NCBI RefSeq assembly: GCF_003350925.1
Contig: NZ_KZ857173.1
Location: forward strand, 186,001-250,000
Length of the DNA stretch: 64,000 nucleotides
Reading direction: 5' to 3'
DNA from: Dyella tabacisoli
GTDB lineage: Bacteria > Pseudomonadota > Gammaproteobacteria > Xanthomonadales > Rhodanobacteraceae
Part shown: piece by piece, positions 17,013 to 26,369 of the stretch
Layout: each line of letters begins with the position of its first letter
Position numbering within the stretch: the stretch's first letter is position 1
The notes under the pieces: generated by a model
Told to the model about the DNA's origin: nothing
Seen by the model: only the letters and a program-made list of their open reading frames with translations
The model's database searches: none
Translations under genes and position numbers: made by a program

Positions 17013-18224
17013 CTACGGTTTCCTCAGCCCTTGGCGCACGACATCAAGCAACTGCTCGTCCTGGTCCAGGCTGTGCTCCCAGTACATCATGCCGCCCAGG
17101 TTGTTGGCTCTGACATAGGCCGCCTTGGCGCGCAGTGACTGCGGGTCGTCGTAGCTGACAAAGATGTGTTTATCGGCATTCCAAAGATACGGCGCCTGTG
17201 CCTGCTCGTCCCAGTAGCGCACATAACCGTTTTTGCCGCTGTCGTTGTCGCCGCCGTTATAGGTACCGACGTTATACGTAATGTAGTCGACCTTTAAGTC
17301 GTGCCACGAAGGTGCACCGACAAAGTGGGCGTATTTCTGCTGCATACCATCGTGTTGCGGATCGACATCACCGAAGGCTCGTCCATAAAAGGCCACGCCA
17401 AGCACGAGTTTGCGTGCAGGCACGCCGGCGGCAAGAAATTGTTGTACTGCTTTGTCCGCCGCGCGATCGTTGGCTGGAGCCAGTTTCGACAGATGCAAAC
17501 CGGCATGATGGCCGGTACTTGGCGTCAATCCGTTGTGAAAGTCGTAAGTCATGAGGTTGATCCAGTCGAGTGAACGCGCCACACGCTTTAACTCGATGCC
17601 GGCTACAAACTCACTGTCCGCCGCTGCGATGGTCAGCAGGTAGTGTTTCCCGCCATGGGCTGCGCCAAGCTGGTCAAGGCGCTTACGCAATGTCTCAAGC
17701 AACAGACTGAAATGGCGCCGATCCTCTGGCTGATGACTGATGCCTGGACCGGCCAGCGTGGGGTATTCCCAATCGATGTCGATGCCATCCAGATCATGTT
17801 GATCTAGCAGATCGGCTGCGCTATCGGCAAAACGATGACGCTCGGTGTCGTCCCATGCAGCCTCTGAGAAATGATCGGCACCCCAGCCGCCGACTGAGGC
17901 CAGAATCTTCAATCGGGGATTGATCTTGCGCAGGGCCACCAAATCAGCCAGCGACTGGGTGGCGGTCGGGCTTTTCAGCTCGACGTTGCCCGCCGGGGTC
18001 AACGTAGCGAAAGCAAAATTGATCGCGTCGAGCTTGTTCGCGCTAATCGATGGCAGCGGCCGGGCATCGCCTACATAGCCAACGATACGATAGTCATGGC
18101 CCTGGTCTTTTGCTGCCTGTACGCCTCCCGAAATCAACACCAGACACAGGCCAAACAGTCGCGCGATGAACATCCAGCCACGGAAATAGCCGCTCTGGCC
18201 TCGCGTATTCAAACTGCCGCGCAT
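17013..18224 (-). CDS. Secreted glycoside hydrolase family 18 chitinase-like enzyme
   Basis: Predicted endo-acting chitinase or related N-acetylglucosaminidase, exported. From the ATG at 18224 the protein has 403 residues; GAGGT sits five bases upstream. An ATG at 18173 would give an even cleaner signal peptide (MFIARLFGLCLVLISGGVQA), so either start may be used. The catalytic GH18 motif LDGIDIDWEYP is intact, with the proton-donor Glu. Upstream comes SVGGWG of the second conserved strand; MTYDFHNGL and the late MYWEHSLD segment line the active site. There is no separate chitin-binding domain. Convergent with the TraB-family gene and divergent from cytochrome c4. Confidence 0.92.
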   Translation of the reverse strand: MRGSLNTRGQSGYFRGWMFIARLFGLCLVLISGGVQAAKDQGHDYRIVGYVGDARPLPSISANKLDAINFAFATLTPAGNVELKSPTATQSLADLVALRKINPRLKILASVGGWGADHFSEAAWDDTERHRFADSAADLLDQHDLDGIDIDWEYPTLAGPGISHQPEDRRHFSLLLETLRKRLDQLGAAHGGKHYLLTIAAADSEFVAGIELKRVARSLDWINLMTYDFHNGLTPSTGHHAGLHLSKLAPANDRAADKAVQQFLAAGVPARKLVLGVAFYGRAFGDVDPQHDGMQQKYAHFVGAPSWHDLKVDYITYNVGTYNGGDNDSGKNGYVRYWDEQAQAPYLWNADKHIFVSYDDPQSLRAKAAYVRANNLGGMMYWEHSLDQDEQLLDVVRQGLRKP

Positions 18225-18296
18225 CGCATACCTCGTTGTCGTAGCTGAGAAAGTCCGCTGCAGCGCCGGCCGATCGGCACCGCAAGATAAGCAATA

Positions 18297-18326
18297 TTGT
18301 CCCTCCTTGGACGCAACCACTATACT
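18297..18326 (+). promoter_or_regulatory. Putative promoter of cytochrome c4
   Basis: TTGTCC (18297-18302), an 18-base spacer and TATACT (18321-18326), about 50 bp upstream of the cytochrome c4 start and within the divergent region with the chitinase gene. A sigma-70-like match, unconfirmed. Confidence 0.45.
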
Positions 18327-18374
18327 TCTGCGACTTTTCACCATGTACCCGCCGGAATCGTGGGAATGATCTCG

Positions 18375-19052
18375 ATGACTCGACTGCAATTGCTTGGCCT
18401 GTCCGTGGCCGCCGCTCTTCTCGCCACTGCCAGCGTGCATGCCGAGGGTGACAAGGCTATCGGACGCAAATTGATCTACACCTGCAATGGCTGCCACGGC
18501 GTAGTCGGTTACGAAAACGCTTATCCGCGTTATCCCGTACCGCGTCTCGCCGGACAGAACGAGCAGTACATCGTCAACGCACTACACGGCTACAAGAGTG
18601 GCGAGCGCACGCATCCCACCATGGTGGCGCAAGCGCAAAGCCTGTCCGACAAGGACACCGGCGACATCGCCGCTTATCTCTCCAGCCTGGCACCGACGGG
18701 ACCGGCATTGTCCGATGCCGATAAAACCAAGCTGGACAAGGATCTCAAGCAAATCTCCGAAAACTCCCCGGGTGGCAAGAAGGCCGCCGCTTGCTTCGCC
18801 TGTCACGGCGCTGACGGTAATGCGATCGACCCGCAGTACCCACGCTTGGCCGGTCAATACAACATGTACCTGCAGCAGGCGTTGCACGAGTACAAGAGCG
18901 GCAAGCGCACTAACCCGATCATGAAAGGCTTTGTTGCCACGCTGTCCGATCAGGACATCGAAGACATCGCCGCGTACTACTCGACCCTGCCGGCCAAGCT
19001 CGACACGCCGACCAAACTCAGCACACTGAATGGGCATATTCAGGGCGATTGA
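18375..19052 (+). CDS. Diheme cytochrome c4
   Basis: Periplasmic electron carrier between the quinol-oxidising chain and terminal oxidases. From the ATG at 18375 it has 225 residues; GGGAA lies eight bases upstream. The signal peptide ends near SVHA (residue 22). Two class I heme-binding motifs, CNGCH and CFACH, lie about 105 residues apart, each followed by the repeated P-R-L-A-G-Q pattern and Met-containing region (THPTMVAQ; TNPIMKG), giving the internally duplicated layout of cytochrome c4. Followed by a strong terminator. Confidence 0.95.
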   Translation: MTRLQLLGLSVAAALLATASVHAEGDKAIGRKLIYTCNGCHGVVGYENAYPRYPVPRLAGQNEQYIVNALHGYKSGERTHPTMVAQAQSLSDKDTGDIAAYLSSLAPTGPALSDADKTKLDKDLKQISENSPGGKKAAACFACHGADGNAIDPQYPRLAGQYNMYLQQALHEYKSGKRTNPIMKGFVATLSDQDIEDIAAYYSTLPAKLDTPTKLSTLNGHIQGD

Positions 19053-19072
19053 TAGCTATCGCCTGCTGATGC

Positions 19073-19100
19073 AAAAAGGCCCGCCTAGGCGGGCCTTTTT
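19073..19100. terminator. Bidirectional terminator between cytochrome c4 and nfuA
   Basis: A perfect palindrome AAAAAGGCCCGCC / GGCGGGCCTTTTT, with T-runs on both strands. It serves the convergent cytochrome c4 (+) and nfuA (-) genes. Confidence 0.92.
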
Positions 19101-19119
19101 ATGTTCGGCGACATCACCG

Positions 19120-19728
19120 TCAGGCCAAAGCCGACTTGCCTTCATGCTTGCTGTAATAGGGGTTGCTGCCGCCGGCATGGTCAGTGGCGTCGCGCACTTC
19201 GGTGATTTCCGGCACGCGTTCGCGCAAGGTCTTTTCCACGCCGTTCTTTAGCGTGACATCGACCATGCCGCAGCCGTGGCAACCACCACCAAACTGCAAC
19301 ACCACCACGCCCTCGGCACTGACTTCGAGCAGGCTGATACGACCACCGTGGGCGGCAATCTTCGGATTTACCTCAGCGTCTAATACATAACGCACCCGCT
19401 CGACCAAGCCAGCGTCCATGCCCGGTAATTCGCCCTTGATCCGCGGTGCGCGGATATTGAGCTGACCACCTGTGCTATTCGACTCGTAGTCAATGCTGGC
19501 GCCATCGAGCCAAGACGCGCTGTCGCCGTCGATATGAAAATTGAAGCCGCTGCATTCGATGGTCCATTCCCCACCGGTCAGCTCGTCCGGCTCGCAGAAT
19601 TCCAGTTCGCAGTTCGCTGCCGGCGTACCCGGCGCGGTAACCCGCAGGCGGATGCCCTGCCCGTCAATAGCCTGTTGCGAGAGCAAGCGCAGAAAGTGCT
19701 GCTGCGCGCGTTCAGTGATGTCGATCAT
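19120..19728 (-). CDS. nfuA: Fe/S biogenesis protein NfuA
   Basis: Iron-sulfur carrier that delivers [4Fe-4S] clusters to target proteins. The 202-residue protein starts with an A-type (degenerate IscA-like) domain (MIDITERAQQHFLRLL), then the Nfu domain near residues 110-190 with the cluster-binding CxxC in GGGCHGCGMVDVTL. Upstream codons to 19857 are open, but MIDIT is the family N-terminus. Convergent with cytochrome c4 and divergent from phhB. Confidence 0.95.
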   Translation of the reverse strand: MIDITERAQQHFLRLLSQQAIDGQGIRLRVTAPGTPAANCELEFCEPDELTGGEWTIECSGFNFHIDGDSASWLDGASIDYESNSTGGQLNIRAPRIKGELPGMDAGLVERVRYVLDAEVNPKIAAHGGRISLLEVSAEGVVVLQFGGGCHGCGMVDVTLKNGVEKTLRERVPEITEVRDATDHAGGSNPYYSKHEGKSALA

Positions 19729-19896
19729 GTGGGCTCCAAATCCAGTCGCCGGATGCTCAAATGGAGCGCGGGCGAAACAGCACCATTTTAGTCCTGTTTT
19801 GTTGGCAATGCGCTGGTATTGAGATATCGGGCCTGACTTTGACTTTTGGCCTGACAACTTCGACGCTTGCGCCTTTGAATCGCTTTGGAGTCACGC

Positions 19897-20238
19897 ATGA
19901 GCCACACCGAACTCGCCAGCCAGCATTGCCAACCGCGCAAAGGCAAGGAGCACGCGCTTGATGCAGCGCAAATCGCCGCGCTGTTGCAGCATTTACCGGG
20001 TTGGCAGTTGAGTGCTGACGGCAAGGCCATCGTCAAAGACTTCAAATTCGCCGATTTCCATCGCACGCTGGGCTTTATCAATGCCGTTGGCTTTATGGCG
20101 AATCATGAAGACCATCACCCTGACCTCGAAGCTGGCTACGGTCATTGCCATTTGCTGTGGTCGACCCATGACGTAGGCGGCCTTTCGCTGAACGACTTTA
20201 TCTGCGCCGCGCGTGTTGAGGCATTGCTCGCGCGTTGA
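19897..20238 (+). CDS. phhB: Pterin-4a-carbinolamine dehydratase
   Basis: Recycles the 4a-hydroxy-tetrahydropterin formed by aromatic amino-acid hydroxylases. It has 113 residues, with the family motif NHEDHHPDLEAGYGHCHLLW containing the catalytic His cluster, then STHDVGGLSLNDFICA. GGAG precedes the ATG at 19897. No phenylalanine hydroxylase gene is in this window. Its stop codon lies three bases before the next gene's ATG, so the two are translationally coupled, though no functional link is evident. Confidence 0.93.
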   Translation: MSHTELASQHCQPRKGKEHALDAAQIAALLQHLPGWQLSADGKAIVKDFKFADFHRTLGFINAVGFMANHEDHHPDLEAGYGHCHLLWSTHDVGGLSLNDFICAARVEALLAR

Positions 20239-20240
20239 AG

Positions 20241-21764
20241 ATGGACTCACGCCGCTTGCTCGCTGCTGTCAGCTTCGCGCTGACCATGGTCTTATTACTG
20301 CTGCTCATCCAGTCGCTGTCGGCCTGGATGACCCGCATGCAGTTGCAACAGGATGCAGCGCATACCTTGGCAACCCTGCGCAATGGTCAACCGCTATGGC
20401 AATGGCCGCTGCGTCAGCCCGGCGACTTGATCGCCAGCCGTGCCTTTGGTCAGGCGACCGTGGCACGCGATGGCGATCAGCTTCGTGTCACCAGCCTCGA
20501 CGGTAGCCCCTACGACCTCGGCCTGCCGCTATCGCAGGCAGTGGATATTGTGCATTGGCCGCTGCTCCGCCTGCATGCTCAAAGCGATGCAAACGGGATA
20601 CTCGGTCTGATCTGGCAGTCCGAGGATCAAGCCACATGTCTGAAAGTCGATGCTGCCACACTGTCGAAAGGCGCCAACGAGGTAACGCTCGACCTGCGTC
20701 AGCTACATGGCCAAACCACCACCGGAAGCGCATGTCCGCCCCCCGGTATCGCGACCTTGCTGCGCCTACACCCGCACCTGCCGGCAGGATCATCGCTGCG
20801 ACTGAATAAGGCTGAATTGCTCGCGGACATCGCCCCGGCACTGCCTGACACGAGTTCCGCGGCGGCCAGCCTTACGCTCTCAAGTGACCTTGCAACAGCT
20901 CAGTCGCAAATCGCGCAATGGAGCAAGCAAGCGAACCCGCCTGCTGTTCCATGGATCCGCCTACCGGCCGATGCGCACGCCGAGACCTTGCTGGCTTTGC
21001 GCGACCAACTTCGACCGCACTGGCCCGCCGCGTTGATTGTGCCTGCCGGTGCGACATTGACTGCAAAGGCACGGGTAGCGCTGCCAATATGGACGAGTTG
21101 GGCACTATGCAGCGCCTACTTACTGCTACTGACCTGGTTTGCCCTGCGGCCATCTGCCGCATGGCCTGCCCGACCCTGGGTGGATCTGGCCTTGGTACTC
21201 ACCGGTCCGCTGTGGCTGATCGGCGGGCTGCAATGGGGGCTGCACCTGTCGATCCCAGGCGTGATCGCTTTCGCTGCCGCCCTGCTTTACGCGATGCAAG
21301 CGGAGTTACGCCTGCGTCCATGGTCATGGCAATGGCTGGGGCATCACTGGGGCGATTGGCTCTGGCCACTGGCGTTGGTACCCATGGCGATCGGCCTTTG
21401 GCTGTTATTCGGCCACGATGCCGTCCATCCCGGATTACGACATGCCATGACCTATGTCGGCTGGGCCTGCTTGCAACAATGGCTGATGCTGGCCGTGGTA
21501 TCGCGACGGCTGGAGCAGTTACGTTGGCCGCGGGCGGCTCAAGTGGTGGTTATCGCCAGTCTATTCGCCCTGCTCCACACCCCCAACGGCATGCTTATGC
21601 AGCTATGCCTGTTGGCGGAGCTATGGTGGGCATGGTGCTTTCTGCGCTCACGTTGCCTGCTGCCGATCGCCATGGCGCACGCGAGCTGCGCGCTCATCGT
21701 CGAAAGTGGACTAACCGGCGATCTGCTTCGCTCTTTAGAAATCAGTGCGCGATTTTTCCTGTAG
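20241..21764 (+). CDS. Membrane protein with periplasmic N-terminal part and degenerate CPBP-protease-like C-terminus
   Basis: 507 residues, function unknown. One N-terminal helix (about 8-30) is followed by a soluble, probably periplasmic part of about 240 residues, then seven or eight hydrophobic helices from about 280 on. The C-terminal helices carry FALLHTPNGML (H446) and LPIAMAHASCALI (His near 479), matching motifs 2 and 3 of CPBP (CAAX/bacteriocin-processing) intramembrane proteases. The usual catalytic EExxxR motif is not found; the equivalent helix reads LQQWLMLAVVSRRLE, with Gln where Glu is expected. It is therefore probably inactive or changed in mechanism. The 3' end overlaps the convergent rluC by 30 bp. 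Confidence 0.75.
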   Translation: MDSRRLLAAVSFALTMVLLLLLIQSLSAWMTRMQLQQDAAHTLATLRNGQPLWQWPLRQPGDLIASRAFGQATVARDGDQLRVTSLDGSPYDLGLPLSQAVDIVHWPLLRLHAQSDANGILGLIWQSEDQATCLKVDAATLSKGANEVTLDLRQLHGQTTTGSACPPPGIATLLRLHPHLPAGSSLRLNKAELLADIAPALPDTSSAAASLTLSSDLATAQSQIAQWSKQANPPAVPWIRLPADAHAETLLALRDQLRPHWPAALIVPAGATLTAKARVALPIWTSWALCSAYLLLLTWFALRPSAAWPARPWVDLALVLTGPLWLIGGLQWGLHLSIPGVIAFAAALLYAMQAELRLRPWSWQWLGHHWGDWLWPLALVPMAIGLWLLFGHDAVHPGLRHAMTYVGWACLQQWLMLAVVSRRLEQLRWPRAAQVVVIASLFALLHTPNGMLMQLCLLAELWWAWCFLRSRCLLPIAMAHASCALIVESGLTGDLLRSLEISARFFL

Positions 21765-22733
21765 ATAGCGCAGCCTTTTTCCTTTTACAGCAAGCACATC
21801 CAAGAAATCCTTCAAGTCATCTGGCAAGGGCGCCGAAAAACTGTATGAGCGGCCGTCCAGCTCGAAACTCATATGCGACGCATGCAAAAACAGCCGCTGC
21901 AGACCCATATCGCGGAATCGCTTATTCATTTCGCGATCGCCGTACTTGGGATCACCGGCAATCGGATGACCGATATGCGCTGCGTGCACGCGAATTTGAT
22001 GGGTACGGCCGGTACCTAATGCCGCATGCATCAAGCGGGCGCCCGGATATTGCTCCGCCTCACGGAAAAAAGTGAGCGATGGCTTGCCGTTATCGGACAC
22101 TCTTACCATCCGTTCTCCACCCTGCATGATCGATTTCTGCAAGGGCACGTTAACGTCGAACTTCGCTTTGGACGGATGCCCCACCATCAGGCACAGATAC
22201 TCTTTGGTCACGGTGCCGGCGCGGATTTCGGCCTGCAAGCCAATCAGGCCGGCGCGGGTACGGGCAAATACCAGCACCCCGCTGGTATCGCGATCAAGCC
22301 GATGCACCAGTTCCAGATGCTCATTGGGGCGGGCCGCACGTAATAGCTCAATGGCACCATGGCTGACGCCACTGCCGCCATGACTGGCAATGCCCGACGG
22401 CTTGTCGATCACCAAGAAGTGCTTGTCTTCGAAGATCACCGCATCGGCGACCGAGGCCATCATGCCGCTTGGCGCGCCTTGGTCGGCGGGGCGTTCAGCC
22501 ACGCGAACCGGTGGAATACGCAGCATATCACCGGCGACGAGACGGGTATCGGGCTTGGCGCGCTTGCCATTGACCCGCACCTGACCCGTGCGCAATATCC
22601 GATAAATCATGCTTTTCGGCACACCTTTGAGCATGGTCATCAGCGCATTGTCGATGCGCTGACCGTCCCGCTCGGGGCCGATCTCTACTTGACGCACTCC
22701 GTGAGGTGCATCGTGGGAAGTTACCGTCTGCAT
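21735..22733 (-). CDS. rluC: 23S rRNA pseudouridine synthase RluC
   Basis: Modifies 23S rRNA uridines (positions 955, 2504 and 2580 in E. coli). It has 332 residues: an N-terminal S4 RNA-binding domain (about 20-85) and a catalytic domain with HRLDRDTSGVLVFA, where the Asp after HRL is the catalytic residue, followed by LGTGRTHQIRVHAAHIGHPI. Choosing RluC over RluD rests on position back-to-back with rne, the arrangement seen in E. coli and many gammaproteobacteria. Its last 30 bp overlap the end of the convergent membrane-protein gene. Confidence 0.93.
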   Translation of the reverse strand: MQTVTSHDAPHGVRQVEIGPERDGQRIDNALMTMLKGVPKSMIYRILRTGQVRVNGKRAKPDTRLVAGDMLRIPPVRVAERPADQGAPSGMMASVADAVIFEDKHFLVIDKPSGIASHGGSGVSHGAIELLRAARPNEHLELVHRLDRDTSGVLVFARTRAGLIGLQAEIRAGTVTKEYLCLMVGHPSKAKFDVNVPLQKSIMQGGERMVRVSDNGKPSLTFFREAEQYPGARLMHAALGTGRTHQIRVHAAHIGHPIAGDPKYGDREMNKRFRDMGLQRLFLHASHMSFELDGRSYSFSAPLPDDLKDFLDVLAVKGKRLRYLQEKSRTDF

Positions 22734-23067
22734 TGAAAAAAACCTGGCGAAATAGGATACTCGGCCGGCGCTACGCCCTGCCCGTTAATGTTCGGATGGG
22801 GCGGGATGCCCGCCCGTGACGTCGGCGAGGATAGCCCCGGGAGCCTCCCAGGCAACCGGTCGCTGCTCCCTTTCATCGTAACGGTTCGGATTGTCGTTGT
22901 CCGGTATCAATGGGTACTGGGACGGCAGGCGCAATGCCACGAATAACCCCGACACCAGAAAACGGTGCCGTACTATGCCGCTCTACCGCAGCGGCGCAAT
23001 CCTCGGCAGGCCGCCCCAACGGCGCCACCGCGGCACGCGACGCGCGGCAAGCCGAGGAAAAATTACA
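22734..23067 (+). promoter_or_regulatory. rluC-rne divergent region and long rne 5' leader
   Basis: About 330 bp with no gene. It must hold both divergent promoters. The part before rne is GC-rich and structured, for example a perfect 7-bp hairpin GGGCGGG / CCCGCCC at 22799-22815. In E. coli the rne 5' UTR is long and folds into hairpins through which RNase E controls its own mRNA; a similar role is inferred here from location and structure only. Confidence 0.5.
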
Positions 23068-26000
23068 ATGAAACGCATGTTGATCAACGCAACTCAGCGT
23101 GAAGAGTTGCGTGTGGCCATTGTTGATGGCCAAACTCTTTACGACCTTGATATTGAAATACCCTCCCGCGAGCAGAAAAAAGCCAATATTTACAAAGGCC
23201 GCATCACTCGCGTCGAAGCCTCCCTCGAGGCCTGCTTCATCGACTACGGTGCAGAACGCCACGGCTTTCTTCCGCTGAAGGAAATCGCCCGCGAATACTT
23301 CGTGCCGGGCCTGGACCCCAACAAAGCCAACATCCGCGAGCTGCTCAAGGAAGGGCAAGAAGTCGTCGTACAGGTTGAGAAAGAAGAGCGCGGCAACAAA
23401 GGCGCTGCGCTGACGACGTTCATCAGCCTTGCCGGCCGCTACATGGTGCTGATGCCGAACAACCCCAAAGCCGGCGGCGTTTCGCGCCGTATCGAGGGCG
23501 AAGACCGGCAGGCGCTCAAAGAAGCGCTCGACCACCTTACCGTTCCCGACGATGTCGGCCTGATCGTGCGCACCGCCGGCATGGGGCGCGACGCCGAAGA
23601 GCTGCAGTGGGATCTGGATTACCTGCTGCAATTGTGGAAATCGATCTCCGCCGCGGCGGGCTCGCAGAAGGCACCGTTCCTGATCTACCAGGAATCGAAG
23701 CTGTTTATCCGTGCCCTGCGCGACTACCTGCGTAACGACATCGGCGAGATCCTGATCGACGAGGAGTCGTTGTTCAACGATGCCCGCGAGTTCGTTCAGC
23801 AGGTCATGCCCAACGCGCTGCGCAAGCTGAAGCTGTACAAAGACGACACCCCGTTGTTCTCGCGCTACCAGATCGAAACACAGATCGAAAGCGCGTTCGA
23901 TCGCCAGGTTCGCCTGCCCTCCGGCGGCTCGATCGTGATCGACCAGACCGAGGCGTTGACCGCCGTCGATGTCAATTCGTCCAAAGCGACCAAGGGCGGC
24001 GACATCGAAGAAACCGCCTTCAATACCAACTGTGAAGCCGCCGTCGAGCTGGCCCGCCAGTTGCGCATCCGCGATGCCGGCGGCCTGATCGTGATCGATT
24101 TCATCGACATGGACAGCCCCAAACATCAGCGCGAAGTCGAAGAGCGCCTGAAAGATGCCTTGAAGCTGGATCGCGCGCGCGTTCAGGTGGGCCGTATCTC
24201 GCGCTTCGGCCTACTGGAGATGTCACGCCAACGCCTGCGCCCGTCCCTGGGTGAAGCCACCGAAATCGTCTGCCCTCGCTGCGAAGGCCACGGCCATATT
24301 CGCGGCGTGGAGTCGTTGTCGCTGTCGACCCTGCGCCTGATCGAAGAACACGCCATGAAGGACAACACCGGCCAAGTGCTGGTGCAGGCCCCGCCGACCG
24401 TGGCGAACTTCATGCTCAACGAAAAGCGCGCCAGCGTGGTCGAGATTGAACTGCGCAATAAGGTGCATGTGGTTATCGTGGCGGACGACAAGCTCGAAAC
24501 GCCGCACATCGAGATCCAGCGCATCCGCGAAGTCGACATGGGTGAGCACAGCAAGCCCAGTTACGAACGCCTCACGGCCGTCGAAGCCACAGGTGTGCCG
24601 AAAATGGGGCAGGCCCTAGGCAGCGGCGAGCAACCGGCGGTCAGCGGCATCGTGCCGGCCACGCCTGCACCGGTTCGTGAAGAGACCGCGGCAACGACCG
24701 CTGCTCAGCAGACCGGATCGCGTCGCTCAGCGGCCTCTCCCGCCCCCACTGGCGGTGTGATCTCGCGCCTGCTTGGCTGGTTCCGTGGCAGTGCCGCACC
24801 CGAGACCGTAGCCCCCCCCACATCGACCCGGCGCGAAGAATCCAGCTCGAACGCTCGCGGCAATCGTCGCGACGAGCGTGGCCGCCCGGCCCAGGGCAAT
24901 GCCGGGCGCCAGCAGTCCTCGCGTCGCGAACAGCCACAGCAACAAGGTGCTACCGCGAAAACTGCACAACCAGCCGCGAAAAATCCGCGCCAACGCGGAA
25001 ATGAGCAGGCACAGCAGCGTCAGCAGCAACAGCCAGCCAACGCCAAGCAAGAACGTCAGCCCAAAGCTGTCGCCGAAAACTCGGCCATGCCGACCGAGCG
25101 CAAGCAGGCGCAAGTACAACAGCCGAAGCAGGAGCGCACACCGCGCCCGGCACAAGGCGAACGCCCTGCAGCCGCCCTGCCCGCCGAGGCCGCCAAAGAA
25201 GCTCAAGTTGCCAAGCCACTGCTCGAAAACGGTGCGCCTGAGACGGATATCGTGATGGAAAGCGATGGCGCGCAGTCGCGTCGCCGCCGTGGTCGTCGCG
25301 GTGGCCGCCGCCGTCGCCGCCAAGAGGATGGCGCCCTGGATCAGGTCAGCAGCAACGCCCAGCATGATGCCGGCGCCAATGGCTTTGATCTCGATGATGA
25401 GGATCGTGACCAGGCCGGCAAGCAGCGTCAGGCCGCATCCAAGCCTGCGCAGGCCAGCGAATCCATTAGTCCAGTCGCAAATACGATGCCTGCCGAAGCC
25501 ATCGCCGCAGGTGCGGTCGTGGGCGCAGTAGCCACCGAGGCGGTCGCCATCGCAGCGAAAACAGAGCATGTCGAGCCGGCGAGTCAGCCACTGCTCGATA
25601 CTCACCCGCGTCAGGCGGCGCCGGCTAGCGCCGAGCGTTCCGTTGTCGATCGCCCAACCGTTGTCGAAAGACCCGCGCTTGCTGATCGCCTCCCTCCGGT
25701 CACACCGCCTGAAGTGAGCACGCCAGCTCCGGCACCGGTTACGTTCAATCTGCCGGTACTGCCGCCGATTCCGACGATGCCGGCAGCTACCGAGGTCCAG
25801 CAGCAAGTCACTGCACATGTTGAAGCGCCACGCGTTGAAATACCGCCGGTAACCAACGTGGTAAAGCTGCCTGAGATCACAGCTATTCCATCGCCACCGA
25901 CTCACATCGAAGTCGCTGTTGTCAGCCCGGCCGCGGCGAGCGTCACGAATGAGCCCGCGGCAGTAACCATAGCTACGCCGGAACATCAGGCCGAGCCCGT

Positions 26001-26283
26001 TCGCGCCACTGAAGAACTGCCCGAGGTGGTGAAACCGGCCGTAGAGGCGCCGTCAATGGAAGCTCCACCAGTGACTGCTCCAAGCCCGCTCGTACCAGCG
26101 ACTGAACCTGCACCGATTGAACTAGCACCGATTGAACCAGCACCTGTCGTAGCACTACCAAAACAGGGCGACTTGCTTGCGCAACCTCACCATGAGCCAA
26201 AACCGATCGCTACTGACGCGCCGGACCACAGCACATCGGATGACAGCGCGCTGGATGAAAAAAGGGCCGACAAGAGCAATTAA
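23068..26283 (+). CDS. rne: Ribonuclease E
   Basis: Essential endoribonuclease for mRNA decay and rRNA/tRNA processing, core of the degradosome. 1,071 residues from the ATG at 23068 (GAGGAA upstream); codons further upstream are open but unlikely. The S1 domain begins near residue 35 ([20 protein letters not shown]). The catalytic DNase I-like part contains [12 protein letters not shown] and [10 protein letters not shown], supplying the two metal-binding Asp residues. The zinc link CPRCEGHG falls near residue 404. From about 520 the protein is low-complexity: Gln/Ala/Arg-rich, an Arg-rich block [14 protein letters not shown] (RNA binding), then a long Pro/Ala/Glu/Val-rich tail. This tail is expected to be the degradosome scaffold, but I recognise no specific enolase- or helicase-binding motif. 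Followed by a strong terminator. Confidence 0.96.
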   Translation: MKRMLINATQREELRVAIVDGQTLYDLDIEIPSREQKKANIYKGRITRVEASLEACFIDYGAERHGFLPLKEIAREYFVPGLDPNKANIRELLKEGQEVVVQVEKEERGNKGAALTTFISLAGRYMVLMPNNPKAGGVSRRIEGEDRQALKEALDHLTVPDDVGLIVRTAGMGRDAEELQWDLDYLLQLWKSISAAAGSQKAPFLIYQESKLFIRALRDYLRNDIGEILIDEESLFNDAREFVQQVMPNALRKLKLYKDDTPLFSRYQIETQIESAFDRQVRLPSGGSIVIDQTEALTAVDVNSSKATKGGDIEETAFNTNCEAAVELARQLRIRDAGGLIVIDFIDMDSPKHQREVEERLKDALKLDRARVQVGRISRFGLLEMSRQRLRPSLGEATEIVCPRCEGHGHIRGVESLSLSTLRLIEEHAMKDNTGQVLVQAPPTVANFMLNEKRASVVEIELRNKVHVVIVADDKLETPHIEIQRIREVDMGEHSKPSYERLTAVEATGVPKMGQALGSGEQPAVSGIVPATPAPVREETAATTAAQQTGSRRSAASPAPTGGVISRLLGWFRGSAAPETVAPPTSTRREESSSNARGNRRDERGRPAQGNAGRQQSSRREQPQQQGATAKTAQPAAKNPRQRGNEQAQQRQQQQPANAKQERQPKAVAENSAMPTERKQAQVQQPKQERTPRPAQGERPAAALPAEAAKEAQVAKPLLENGAPETDIVMESDGAQSRRRRGRRGGRRRRRQEDGALDQVSSNAQHDAGANGFDLDDEDRDQAGKQRQAASKPAQASESISPVANTMPAEAIAAGAVVGAVATEAVAIAAKTEHVEPASQPLLDTHPRQAAPASAERSVVDRPTVVERPALADRLPPVTPPEVSTPAPAPVTFNLPVLPPIPTMPAATEVQQQVTAHVEAPRVEIPPVTNVVKLPEITAIPSPPTHIEVAVVSPAAASVTNEPAAVTIATPEHQAEPVRATEELPEVVKPAVEAPSMEAPPVTAPSPLVPATEPAPIELAPIEPAPVVALPKQGDLLAQPHHEPKPIATDAPDHSTSDDSALDEKRADKSN

Positions 26284-26316
26284 CGACCCAGCCCCATAAG
26301 GGCATCTCGCAAAATG

Positions 26317-26345
26317 AAAAAGCCGGACATTGAGTCCGGCTTTTT
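26317..26345. terminator. Bidirectional terminator between rne and gacA
   Basis: AAAAAGCCGGAC / GTCCGGCTTTTT, perfect 12-bp stem with a five-base loop and T-runs on both strands. It separates rne (+) from the convergent response-regulator gene (-). Confidence 0.92.
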
Positions 26346-26369
26346 CGTTTATGCCATATGCCGGCCGAC

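Noticed and set aside
20918-22075. 385-codon plus-strand frame across the CPBP-like and rluC genes
   Set aside because: Overlaps two supported genes; the translated product has no fold-like pattern.
22873-24126. 417-codon open frame antisense to rne
   Set aside because: It mirrors the conserved RNase E catalytic domain; open antisense frames are common in GC-rich genes. No recognisable protein.
24727-25986. 419-codon open frame antisense to the rne tail
   Set aside because: Arises from the low-complexity tail; the product is compositionally biased and matches nothing I know.
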